This document shows positions 15,391 to 22,963 of a DNA stretch of 27,877 nt, piece after piece. The stretch is from Shinella sp. GTDB lineage: Bacteria; Pseudomonadota; Alphaproteobacteria; Rhizobiales; Rhizobiaceae. A program made the translations under genes and the position numbers. The stretch covers positions 1 through 27,877 of the forward strand of contig QFQX01000052.1 in the NCBI GenBank assembly GCA_003248775.1, read 5' to 3'. How positions within the stretch are numbered: the first letter of the stretch is position 1; the number at the start of each line of letters is the position of its first letter. The notes below the pieces were generated by a model, which was given only the letters and a program-made list of their open reading frames with translations, did not search any database and was not told where the DNA came from.

Positions 15391-17271
15391 ATGAGCGATT
15401 TCGAGCCTAAAGCATCGAATGCCGACGGTACCGCAACGGGGTACCGCGTTCTTGCCCGCAAGTATCGCCCCAAGGATTTCACGGACCTGATGGTCGGCCA
15501 GGAGCCGATGGTCCGCACACTCACCAACGCCTTCGAGACCGGCCGCATCGCACAGGCCTACATGCTGACCGGCGTTCGCGGGGTCGGCAAGACGACGACG
15601 GCCCGCATCCTCGCCCGCGGGCTCAACTACAAGACCGTCGAAATCGACAAGCCGACGATCGACCTGAGGATACCCGGCGAACACTGCCAGGCGATCATGG
15701 AAGGCCGCCATGTCGACGTGATCGAGATGGACGCCGCCTCGCATACCGGCATCGACGACATCCGCGAGATCATCGAGCAGGTGCGCTACCGCCCCGTTTC
15801 GGCGCGCTACAAGGTCTACATCATCGACGAAGTGCACATGCTCTCGACGGCGGCCTTCAACGGCCTGTTGAAGACGCTGGAAGAGCCGCCCGAGCATGTG
15901 AAGTTCATCTTCGCCACCACCGAAATCCGCAAGGTGCCGATCACCGTGCTTTCCCGCTGCCAGCGCTTCGACCTGCGTCGGATCGGCGCCGGCGATCTCG
16001 TCGGGCTGTTTTCGACCATCGCGGCGAAGGAAGGCATCAGCGCCGAGGAAGACGCGCTTGCGATGATCGCGCGCGCCGCCGAAGGCTCGGCCCGCGACGG
16101 CCTGTCCCTGCTCGACCAGGCGATTGCTCATGGCGGCGGCGTGGTTCGGGCCGAGGCCGTGCGCGCCATGCTGGGCCTTGCCGACCGGGCACGCATCGTC
16201 GACCTCTTCGACCATATCGTGCGTGGCGATGTTTCGGCCGCCCTTGTCGAATTCGGCAGCCAGTACGAGGCGGGTGCGAACCCGACCGTTGTGCTGACGG
16301 ACCTCGCCGATTTCACCCATCTGGTGACCCGCCTGAAATATATTCCCTCCGCCTCCGAAGATCCTTCGCTCAGCGAAGTGGAACGGGTGCGCGGCGCGAG
16401 CCTGGCCGACAGCATCTCGGTCACCACGCTGTCGCGCATGTGGCAGATGCTCTTGAAGGGCATTCCCGAGGCGGAGAATTCCTCGCGGCCGGCGGGTGCC
16501 GCCGAGATGGTCATTATCCGGCTTGCCCATGCGGCTCACCTGCCATCGCCCGAAGACGCCGCCCGCCGCCTGCTGGAGCTTTCCGAAGGTGGTGAAGGCG
16601 CCGCGCCGGGCGGTGCATCACCTCGCGGCGGAAATGGCGGAGGCGGCGCCTCCATGGCCTACCGCACGGCAGCCGTCGGCCAGCAGAGCATCGACGCGAC
16701 GGCACGCGCCGTATCCCCGCAGCCGACGGCCCGCCTGCAGAGCGTGCCCGCGCCGGAAAATGCACCCCAGACCATGGCCCGCGTCGAGACACGGCCGGCC
16801 GAGGCGGCTCCCGTACCGAAGGTGCCGGTCAACTCGCTGGAAGAGCTTGCCGATCTCTGCTCGAAGAACCGCGACCCGAAGCTCAAGGCGCTGATCCGCG
16901 CCTATGTCCGGCTGGTGCGGCTCGAGCCCGGGCGTCTTGAAATCAATCTGCCGGAAGAAGCCCCGAAGTCACTGGTCGGAGACCTGCAGCGCCGGCTTGA
17001 GGAATGGACCGAAATCCGCTGGATGGTCATCCTGAGCCGCGAGCCCGGCCAGCCGACGCTGACGGAAAGCGAGGCATCGACCCGCGCAGCGCAATTTCTC
17101 GACGCTCGCCAGGATCCTGACGTTGCAGCCATTCTCGCCCGTTTCCCCGGCGCAAAGATCACCGATGTACGCATCCGTGCAGCCTCTGCCGAGGATGAAA
17201 CGCCAAGCCTGCCGGCAGCGGCAGAATCCGCCGAGGGCGATATCCTGCCCGGCGACGATATCGAATTCTGA
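15391..17271 (+). CDS. dnaX: DNA polymerase III subunits gamma/tau
   Basis: DnaX is the clamp-loader ATPase that also couples polymerase cores in the replisome. The 626-residue protein has the AAA+ module: GYRVLARKYRPKDF at the start, Walker A GVRGVGKT (61-68), DEVH Walker B (146-149), and sensor LSRCQRFDLR, then the clamp-loader collar domain, a Gly/Ala/Pro-rich linker (about 400-490) and a C-terminal tau-like domain. The zinc module that usually has four cysteines is reduced to one (Cys99 in GEHCQAIMEG). No A-rich slippery heptamer was seen, so only the full-length form is expected by frameshifting logic. The ATG at 15391 follows AGGGG; the frame is open further upstream only across the SRP RNA. 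YbaB follows by 26 bases. Confidence 0.97.
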   Translation: MSDFEPKASNADGTATGYRVLARKYRPKDFTDLMVGQEPMVRTLTNAFETGRIAQAYMLTGVRGVGKTTTARILARGLNYKTVEIDKPTIDLRIPGEHCQAIMEGRHVDVIEMDAASHTGIDDIREIIEQVRYRPVSARYKVYIIDEVHMLSTAAFNGLLKTLEEPPEHVKFIFATTEIRKVPITVLSRCQRFDLRRIGAGDLVGLFSTIAAKEGISAEEDALAMIARAAEGSARDGLSLLDQAIAHGGGVVRAEAVRAMLGLADRARIVDLFDHIVRGDVSAALVEFGSQYEAGANPTVVLTDLADFTHLVTRLKYIPSASEDPSLSEVERVRGASLADSISVTTLSRMWQMLLKGIPEAENSSRPAGAAEMVIIRLAHAAHLPSPEDAARRLLELSEGGEGAAPGGASPRGGNGGGGASMAYRTAAVGQQSIDATARAVSPQPTARLQSVPAPENAPQTMARVETRPAEAAPVPKVPVNSLEELADLCSKNRDPKLKALIRAYVRLVRLEPGRLEINLPEEAPKSLVGDLQRRLEEWTEIRWMVILSREPGQPTLTESEASTRAAQFLDARQDPDVAAILARFPGAKITDVRIRAASAEDETPSLPAAAESAEGDILPGDDIEF

Positions 17272-17297
17272 CATATTCCGAGAAGGGAGTTTTCGAC

Positions 17298-17621
17298 ATG
17301 CGCGACATCATGGGCATGATGGGCAAGGTCAAGGAAATGCAGGCCAAGATGGAGAAGATGCAGGCGGATATCGCCGCGCTCGAAGTCGAGGGCAAGTCCG
17401 GCGGTGGGCTGGTCACCGTCACGATGACCGGCAAGGGCGACCTGCGCGGCCTCAAGATCGATCCGTCGCTGTTCAAGGAAGACGACGTCGAGATCCTGGA
17501 GGACCTCATCGTTGCCGCCCATAAGGACGCCAAGGACAAGGCCGAAGCCGTAATGGCCGAGAAGACCAAGGAAATGACCGCCGGCCTGCCGATCCCACCC
17601 GGCATGAAGCTGCCGTTCTGA
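17298..17621 (+). CDS. YbaB/EbfC-family nucleoid-associated protein
   Basis: The 107-residue protein is a small dimeric DNA-binding protein. The N-terminus is an amphipathic helix (MGMMGKVKEMQAKMEKMQAD), followed by the beta strands GGGLVTVTMTGKGDLRGLKID, the acidic EDDVEILEDLIVAAHKDA helix and the end PGMKLPF, all typical of YbaB. The AAGGGAG site eight to nine bases upstream supports the start. The dnaX-ybaB order is conserved in many bacteria and usually continues with recR; here a leftward MOSC gene lies in between. Confidence 0.95.
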   Translation: MRDIMGMMGKVKEMQAKMEKMQADIAALEVEGKSGGGLVTVTMTGKGDLRGLKIDPSLFKEDDVEILEDLIVAAHKDAKDKAEAVMAEKTKEMTAGLPIPPGMKLPF

Positions 17622-17737
17622 GGCTGACCGAAGCCGCGTGACGAAGCCCCGCGCTTCGATTGCCTGAACAGGTGAACCGAAGACCGGGCGTGCAGGGAAG
17701 GCAAGTCCTCCTCCGTTCGCCCGGATCCGGATCGCCT

Positions 17738-18349
17738 TCACCTCTCCAGCATGGCCCTGAATCGGTGGGCGAGCGGCGCCTCGAGCAGCCGCTTCCGCGT
17801 CGCGTCATCCGGTCGATTGGCGATGGCGAACATCAGGTCCGGCAGGAGAACGCGCGGACCATCGCGGGGCCAGAACGTTACGGGTTCACCCGCCTCCAGC
17901 ATGCCACCGGCGATCACACGGCAATAGATACCCGGTCGCAAGGCTGCGGTATAACGGCGGACGAATTTCGGGTCGCCCATCTTCGCTGCAAAGGTGGCAC
18001 AGGGAATGCGCGGGGCGGTTACCTCCAGCACTATGTCACCGGCGTAAAAGCGATCGCCTACGGCAATCTCGCTGTTGTCGAGGTGATCGATCACCAGGTT
18101 CTCGCCGAAGGTTCCCGCCGGCAAGGGGCGTCCCAGCTCTTTCGCCCACCAGTCGAGCGTCAGTGATCCCTCGATATAGACGGCCTGGTCGACGCCTCCA
18201 TGATGGCGGCGATTGCAGATGCGGTCGCCGACGATGCCTTCCGCATCCACCATCACGGGGCCGCCGACAGGCGCCTTGTTGATGCCGCTCTTGTACCTCA
18301 ATCCGGCGAGCGTTTCCGCAGTCCCGCGGCAGACGGCAAGGACTTTCAT
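17738..18349 (-). CDS. MOSC-domain protein (YiiM-like)
   Basis: MOSC proteins are linked to molybdenum-cofactor sulfur transfer; the YiiM group reduces N-hydroxylated bases such as 6-hydroxylaminopurine in E. coli. The 203-residue protein has the family features GTFGENL (79-85), the DRICNRRHHGG segment, VGDRF, and the conserved sulfur-binding cysteine in APRIPCATF (Cys117), with a C-terminal helical part. Possible starts are TTG at 18382, ATG at 18355 and ATG at 18349; AAAGGA is well placed only for the last. The stop lies 116 bases from the convergent ybaB stop, a stretch with only a 6-bp hairpin (17642-17658) and no U tract. It diverges from recR and splits the usual ybaB-recR pair. Confidence 0.9.
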   Translation of the reverse strand: MKVLAVCRGTAETLAGLRYKSGINKAPVGGPVMVDAEGIVGDRICNRRHHGGVDQAVYIEGSLTLDWWAKELGRPLPAGTFGENLVIDHLDNSEIAVGDRFYAGDIVLEVTAPRIPCATFAAKMGDPKFVRRYTAALRPGIYCRVIAGGMLEAGEPVTFWPRDGPRVLLPDLMFAIANRPDDATRKRLLEAPLAHRFRAMLER

Positions 18350-18405
18350 CCACATGGGTCCTTTCGACGATTCCGTTGACAAAGGTTATGGGATAGAAAC
18401 GCAGC

Positions 18406-19011
18406 ATGGCAAAGCGAGTCACAGGTCCCGAAATCGAAAAACTTATCCAGCTTCTGGCGAAGGTGCCGGGGCTTGGCCCCCGCTCGGCCAGGCGAGCGGC
18501 ACTCCACCTGATCAAGAAGAAGGATCAGCTGATGGGGCCGCTGGCGCATGCTATCGGCGATGCCTACGACAAGGTGAAGATCTGCTCCCATTGCGGAAAT
18601 GTCGACACCAGCGATCCCTGCACGGTCTGCACCGACGACCGGCGCGATCAGTCGGTCATCATCGTCGTCGAGGACGTTTCCGATCTATGGGCGCTGGAAC
18701 GGGCAGGCGCGATGAATGCGGCCTATCACGTTCTCGGCGGAACGCTCTCGCCGCTCGATGGCGTCGGCCCTGACGATCTCAACATCAAGGGGCTGATCGA
18801 CCGCGTGGCGAAAGGCGGCATCCGCGAGGTGATCATCGCAGTGAACGCCACCGTCGAAGGGCAAACCACGGCCCACTACATCACCGACCACCTGTCGGGG
18901 CTCGACGTGAAGATTACCCGGCTCGCCCATGGCGTTCCGGTCGGCGGCGAACTCGACTATCTCGACGAGGGCACGCTTTCGGCGGCGCTCCGTGCCAGAA
19001 CGGCAATCTGA
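18406..19011 (+). CDS. recR: Recombination mediator RecR
   Basis: RecR forms a DNA-encircling ring and acts with RecF and RecO to load RecA at gaps. The 201-residue length is standard. The helix-hairpin-helix VPGLGPRSARRAALHL, the C4 zinc finger (Cys60, Cys63, Cys72, Cys75 in CSHCGN and PCTVC), the Toprim domain (VIIVVEDVSDLWALE) and the Walker-B-like GVPVGGELDYLDEGTL end are all present. It lies only 56 bases from the divergent MOSC gene, so the two promoters must overlap or sit back to back. A TTGACA (18376-18381) is present but has no fitting -10. Confidence 0.97.
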   Translation: MAKRVTGPEIEKLIQLLAKVPGLGPRSARRAALHLIKKKDQLMGPLAHAIGDAYDKVKICSHCGNVDTSDPCTVCTDDRRDQSVIIVVEDVSDLWALERAGAMNAAYHVLGGTLSPLDGVGPDDLNIKGLIDRVAKGGIREVIIAVNATVEGQTTAHYITDHLSGLDVKITRLAHGVPVGGELDYLDEGTLSAALRARTAI

Positions 19012-19033
19012 GACTTTCAAGGGAGAACCGTAG

Positions 19034-20404
19034 ATGGGCGAAAGCACCCCCCTCTGCCCTGCCGGGCATCTCCCCCTCAAGGGGGGAGATGGACAAGCGG
19101 AACACTCGCGGCAATCTCCAGCAGTAGCGCAAGTTGGAAAAATCGGCCTTCGGCGGGTCTCTCGCCTCGCCCGCCTCACCATCATGGCGCTTGCCGTCGC
19201 CTTCGCCGCGCCAGCCGCTCACGCCGCGCCGTCCAAGGCCGAGGTGGAGAAGCTCTTCCGCACATGGCTTACGAACGACCTATGGCCCGAGGCGCAGAAG
19301 GCGGGCATATCCCGCCAGCTGTTCGACCAGGCGACCGGGGGGATTTCGCTCAAATGGGATCTTCCCGATCTCGTGCCGCCCGGCACCGCGCCGCCGAAGG
19401 AACAGAAACAGAGCCAGGCGGAATTTTCCTCGCCCGGCGCTTACTTCTCCGAAAAGCGCCTTCAGGGGCTCGCCGGCACCGGCCGCGGCCTTGCGGAACG
19501 CCATGCCGCGACGCTTCGCAAGGTGGAGGCCGCCTATGGCGTACCCGGTTCTATCATCGTCGCGATCTGGGGCCGGGAATCGGGCTTCGGCAGCGCCAAA
19601 CTTCCCTATTCGGCCATCGACGTGCTGGCGACCAAGGCCTTCATGTCGACCCGCAAGGATCTTTTCCGTCGCGAACTGATTTCCGCACTGCATATTGTCG
19701 AGGGCGGCGATATCGCGGCTTCGAAGATGATGGGATCATGGGCCGGGGCGCTCGGCCAGCCACAGTTCATGCCGACGAGCTATCTCAAATATGCCGTAGA
19801 CTTCGATGGCGACGGCCATCGCGATATCTGGAACTCCGTGCCGGACAGTCTGGCGTCGATTGCCAACTACCTGAAGAAGAGCGGCTGGCAGGCCGGGCGC
19901 AGCTGGGGCTACGAGGTCTCGATACCCGACGGCGTCACCTGCGCGCAGGAGGGGCCGGACCGGGCAAAGCCACTTTCCGACTGGTCCTCGCAAGGAATCA
20001 CGCGCATCTCCGGCAAGGGCTTTCCGAAGGCCGAGCTTTCCGCCCCGACCATGATGCTGGTGCCGGTGGGAACCCACGGGCCGGAATTTCTGGTGAGCCC
20101 AAACTTCTACGTGCTCAAGGAATACAACAATTCCGACCTCTACGCGCTTTTCATCGGCAATCTCGCCGACCGGATCGCCTATGGCGGAGGCGCATTTAAG
20201 GCACCGTTCGGGGATGTCGGCAAGATGCTGCGTTCCGATGTTCTGGCCATGCAGCAGGCGCTTGTCGCCAAGGGCTACGACGTCGGCACCGTCGATGGCC
20301 TTCCGGGCTTCAAGACCCGGCGCTCTCTCGGCGAATGGCAGGCCAAGGCCGGCATGGCGCCGACCTGCTTCCCCGATGCCTCGCTGAAGTCGAAACTGCG
20401 CTGA
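19034..20404 (+). CDS. Lytic murein transglycosylase (MltB/GH103 family) with C-terminal peptidoglycan-binding domain
   Basis: The enzyme cleaves the glycan of peptidoglycan to 1,6-anhydro-muropeptides in the periplasm. The catalytic domain has AIWGRESGFG with the acid Glu182, then SWAGALGQPQFMPTSYLKYA and DFDGDGHRDIW, all typical of the family. The last 60 residues (VLAMQQALVAKGYDVGTVDG) form a PG-binding domain. The ATG at 19034 has AAGGGAG eight bases upstream. The signal peptide hydrophobic core (MALAVAFAAPAAHA) only begins at residue 51, preceded by an odd, low-quality stretch coded by a palindromic repeat. An ATG at 19184 would remove it but leaves a signal peptide without positive charges and with no ribosome site. 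The repeat has probably been inserted in frame after the original start. Confidence 0.93.
   Translation: MGESTPLCPAGHLPLKGGDGQAEHSRQSPAVAQVGKIGLRRVSRLARLTIMALAVAFAAPAAHAAPSKAEVEKLFRTWLTNDLWPEAQKAGISRQLFDQATGGISLKWDLPDLVPPGTAPPKEQKQSQAEFSSPGAYFSEKRLQGLAGTGRGLAERHAATLRKVEAAYGVPGSIIVAIWGRESGFGSAKLPYSAIDVLATKAFMSTRKDLFRRELISALHIVEGGDIAASKMMGSWAGALGQPQFMPTSYLKYAVDFDGDGHRDIWNSVPDSLASIANYLKKSGWQAGRSWGYEVSIPDGVTCAQEGPDRAKPLSDWSSQGITRISGKGFPKAELSAPTMMLVPVGTHGPEFLVSPNFYVLKEYNNSDLYALFIGNLADRIAYGGGAFKAPFGDVGKMLRSDVLAMQQALVAKGYDVGTVDGLPGFKTRRSLGEWQAKAGMAPTCFPDASLKSKLR
19046..19106. repeat. RIME/REP-like palindromic element inside the transglycosylase 5' end
   Basis: CATCTCCCCC (19067-19076) and GGGGGAGATG (19082-19091) form a perfect 10-bp hairpin, and TGCCC/GGGCA (19055-19059 with 19064-19068) another, preceded by ACCCCCCTCTGCC. 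From memory this matches the dispersed mosaic elements (RIME type) found in many copies in Rhizobiaceae, normally between genes. The outer limits are approximate. Here it is read through in frame. Confidence 0.7.
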
Positions 20405-20414
20405 GCGAACGCCC

Positions 20415-22043
20415 TCAGTGCGGTTCGATATGGGCCTGATGGAAGACGTCGTCTGCCGGCGGGATCGCCTGCCGTTCGATCATCCGGTGGACCCTGGGTT
20501 TCGTCTCGCCTCGATGGAGCGCCAGTAGCCGGTCACTGTTTTCCGCATCCGCCTTCGTGCGCCGCTGGTTGTGGCGCACGTAATCGACCCAGGTCGGGGT
20601 GTGATAGGTCTCGGTCCAGATGTCGGGATTTTCGAGATCGCGCATCAGCGCCCAGTTGCGGGCGCCGTCGCGAATGCGGATGCGCCGCCGTTCCACCATC
20701 AGACTCAGGAATTCACGCAGGTCCGTATCGTGGATCTCATAGTCGATATTGATGACGATCGGGCCACTCCGGGGGCGGATGTCGAGGCTGAGCGGCGGCT
20801 CGTTGAAACGGTTCAGCGGATCGAGATCGAGCGAGGCGAAAGCGGGCATCGGCAACCACAGGCCAATTGCGACGCCGGCGATCATCACGATACTGGAGGC
20901 GAACAGGGCGGTGGAAATGCCCTGCCCTTCCGCCATCAGACCCCAGATCCAGCTGCCCGTCGCCATGCCGCCGAAGGTCGCGGTCTGGTAGAGAGACAGG
21001 GCCCGGCCAACCACCCAGCGCGGCGTCGAAAGTTGCACGACGGTATTGAAGAGCGAGAGCGCCAGCACCCAGCACGCGCCGGCAAGCAGCAGCGCAAGTC
21101 CGGTCAGCAGCGCGGAACCGCTGGCGCCGATGATGGCGGCACTCAGGGCGAAGCCCGCGAAGGCACAGCGAACGATATCCTCGCTCGACAGTATCTCGCG
21201 CAGCCGGGCGCTGGAAAAGGCCCCGCCGATGGCGCCCGCCCCGAACGCCCCGAGCAACAGGCCGTAGGTCAACGGACCGCCGGCCACGAGATCGCGGGCT
21301 ACGATCGGCAGCAGCGCCAGGATGGCGACCGCCGTGAAGCCGAAGATGAAGCCGCGAAAAAGCACCTTGCCGAGATTTGGCGACATCGCCACGTAGCGAA
21401 GACCTGCCGCGATTGCGCGCCCCAGTTCCTCGCGCGGAAGCGTGGACTTCGGAATGTCGGGACGCCAGCGGAGGAGCACGAAGATCAGGGCGAAGTAGCT
21501 CATCGTATTGGCGGCGAAGGCCGCGGCCGCACCGGCGGCGGCCACGATGATGCCGCCAATGGCCGGGCCGACGCTGCGGGTGATGTTGAAGCCCATACTG
21601 TTCAGCGCAACCGCGCCTGGCAGATCGCTCCTCGGCACCATGTCGCCAACGGAGGCCTGCCAGGAGGGATTGTTGAGCGCGGTGCCGGCACCGATCAGGA
21701 AGGTGAAGGCAAGCAGCAGCCAGGGCGTGATGAGGCCCATATAGGCGAAGGCGGCGAGCCCCGCGGACACAACGAACATGAAGATCTGGGCCGTCAGCAT
21801 CACCCGGCGGCGATCGTAATTGTCGGCGATGGCCCCCGATACGAGCGAGAACAGCATGATCGGCAGGGTGGTCGAGGCCTGCACGAGCGCTACCATGTTT
21901 TCCGAACTGGAGATCGATGCCATCATCCATGCAGCGCCGACGCCCTGGACCAGGCCACCGAAATTGGAGGCTATGCTGGCGAGCCAGACATTGCGGTAGA
22001 TCGGGTGCGACAGCGGGGACAGGAAGGATCTGCGCTCGGGCAC
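20415..22043 (-). CDS. MFS transporter with cytoplasmic C-terminal domain (MFS_3/EntS-like)
   Basis: The 542-residue inner-membrane exporter belongs to the major facilitator superfamily. About eleven to twelve hydrophobic helices fill residues 15-400, with the loop 2-3 motif ADNYDRRRVML and NNPSWQASVGDMVPRSDL typical of the MFS_3 (EntS-like) group. Residues 402-542 are soluble, with PIVINIDYEI, RRIRIRDGARNWALMRDLE and TWVDYVRHNQRRTKAD, a domain that accompanies this subgroup and resembles small dimeric alpha/beta-barrel proteins. The substrate is unknown. I start at GTG 22043, which has AAAGAGG eight bases upstream and gives the family length; a TTG at 22178 would add 45 low-quality residues. 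It converges with the transglycosylase gene ten bases away. Confidence 0.9.
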   Translation of the reverse strand: MPERRSFLSPLSHPIYRNVWLASIASNFGGLVQGVGAAWMMASISSSENMVALVQASTTLPIMLFSLVSGAIADNYDRRRVMLTAQIFMFVVSAGLAAFAYMGLITPWLLLAFTFLIGAGTALNNPSWQASVGDMVPRSDLPGAVALNSMGFNITRSVGPAIGGIIVAAAGAAAAFAANTMSYFALIFVLLRWRPDIPKSTLPREELGRAIAAGLRYVAMSPNLGKVLFRGFIFGFTAVAILALLPIVARDLVAGGPLTYGLLLGAFGAGAIGGAFSSARLREILSSEDIVRCAFAGFALSAAIIGASGSALLTGLALLLAGACWVLALSLFNTVVQLSTPRWVVGRALSLYQTATFGGMATGSWIWGLMAEGQGISTALFASSIVMIAGVAIGLWLPMPAFASLDLDPLNRFNEPPLSLDIRPRSGPIVINIDYEIHDTDLREFLSLMVERRRIRIRDGARNWALMRDLENPDIWTETYHTPTWVDYVRHNQRRTKADAENSDRLLALHRGETKPRVHRMIERQAIPPADDVFHQAHIEPH

Positions 22044-22171
22044 GAAGGGAACCTCTTTCGGGCGGGCAACGGACGGCTGCCCGGGGGACGTGAATTCCGG
22101 AAACCTGCGGGATCGCGCCGGCCAAAAGGCAAACGAAGCAGGTAACGGTTTGTAGCCTTTGACGGCAAAAG

Positions 22172-22200
22172 CTTGCAATCCCGCCAGAGCGGGGGTATAT
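22172..22200 (+). promoter_or_regulatory. Promoter of the rimP-nusA-infB operon
   Basis: CTTGCA (22172-22177) and GTATAT (22195-22200) are 17 bases apart, near the rhizobial consensus, with the same -35 hexamer as the SRP RNA promoter in this window. The predicted transcription start is about 22207, placing the hairpin at 22228-22259 within the leader. Confidence 0.6.
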
Positions 22201-22227
22201 AGCGCTCAAGTTCTTGATCGACAGATG

Positions 22228-22260
22228 AAGAGTGGGACCGCAAGGACCCGCTCTTTTTTG
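22228..22260 (+). promoter_or_regulatory. rimP leader: terminator-like attenuator hairpin
   Basis: Nine base pairs (22228-22236 with 22247-22255, one G-U pair), one A/A mismatch, two more pairs and a GCAA tetraloop are followed by T runs up to 22259. This is a full intrinsic terminator placed after the promoter and before rimP, so most transcripts may stop here unless read-through is regulated. A 'rimP leader' attenuator has been proposed in alphaproteobacteria at this position; I match it by location and shape, not by search. Confidence 0.75.
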
Positions 22261-22292
22261 TTGGCGATCGGTACCATCCAGGAGTGAGACGA

Positions 22293-22904
22293 TTGTCCGA
22301 AAGCATGCCGACGCCGCAGGACGGCGAAGCGCGTATCATCACCGAAACCGGGCTTGACCGGCGTATTGCAGAGATCATCGAGCCTGTACTCGTCGCCATG
22401 GGCTTCAAGCTCGTGCGCGTCAGGCTGATGAACCAGAACGGCCTGACGCTGCAGGTCATGGCCGAGAAGAACGACGGAACCATGACCGTCGAGGATTGCG
22501 AAGAGGTCTCCATGGCAATTTCGCCGGCCCTCGACGTCGAAGATCCGGTTGACAAGGCCTATCATCTTGAGGTGTCCTCTCCGGGTATCGACCGCCCGAT
22601 GGTGCGCAAGTCGGACTTCGAGCGCTGGATCGGCCATCTGCTGAAGTGCGAAACCTCGATCCTGATCGACAATCGCAAGCGTTTTCGCGGCAAGATCACG
22701 GAAGTCAGCGCGGAAGGCTTCACAATCGAACGCGATCAGGTCGCCTATGGCGAACAGCCGCTGGTGACCGTGCCGTTCAACGCACTGGCGGAAGCCAAGC
22801 TGATCCTGACCGACGATCTGATCCGCGATGCGCTGAGGGCCGACAAGCTGGCCAAGGCGGAAGCCGCCAACCAGAACGAAAACGAAGAAGACAACGACGC
22901 TTAA
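22293..22904 (+). CDS. rimP: Ribosome maturation factor RimP
   Basis: RimP assists assembly of the 30S subunit. The 203-residue protein has the N-terminal domain with LDRRIAEIIEPVLVAMGFKLVRVRL and MTVEDCEEVSMAISPALDVEDP, the YHLEVSSPGIDRPM signature, and the C-terminal SH3-like Sm-type domain (KRFRGKITEVSAEGFTIERD), then a Lys/Asn/Glu tail. Several starts are possible: GTG 22284 lacks a spaced ribosome site, TTG 22293 has AGGAG eight bases upstream, ATG 22305 has it 20 bases upstream. I prefer TTG, with ATG 22305 as the alternative. First gene of the rimP-nusA-ylxR-infB operon. Confidence 0.93.
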   Translation: MSESMPTPQDGEARIITETGLDRRIAEIIEPVLVAMGFKLVRVRLMNQNGLTLQVMAEKNDGTMTVEDCEEVSMAISPALDVEDPVDKAYHLEVSSPGIDRPMVRKSDFERWIGHLLKCETSILIDNRKRFRGKITEVSAEGFTIERDQVAYGEQPLVTVPFNALAEAKLILTDDLIRDALRADKLAKAEAANQNENEEDNDA

Positions 22905-22963
22905 ACGTTTGACCAACCGCCGCGAGGGCAGGCGCCCCGGCAGGAAGACGGAGACCTAAGACA

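Noticed and set aside
16560..16700. Possible programmed frameshift in dnaX for a short gamma form
   Set aside because: I found no A-AAA-AAG type slippery site or downstream stem in the linker region.
18376..18404. TTGACA upstream of recR as a promoter
   Set aside because: No -10 hexamer at 16-18 bases; the next AT-rich bases are too close.
20571..22145. Rightward open frame of 524 codons opposite the MFS gene
   Set aside because: The translation is low-complexity (Gly, Arg, Glu, His) with no motif, while the opposite strand encodes a clear membrane transporter.
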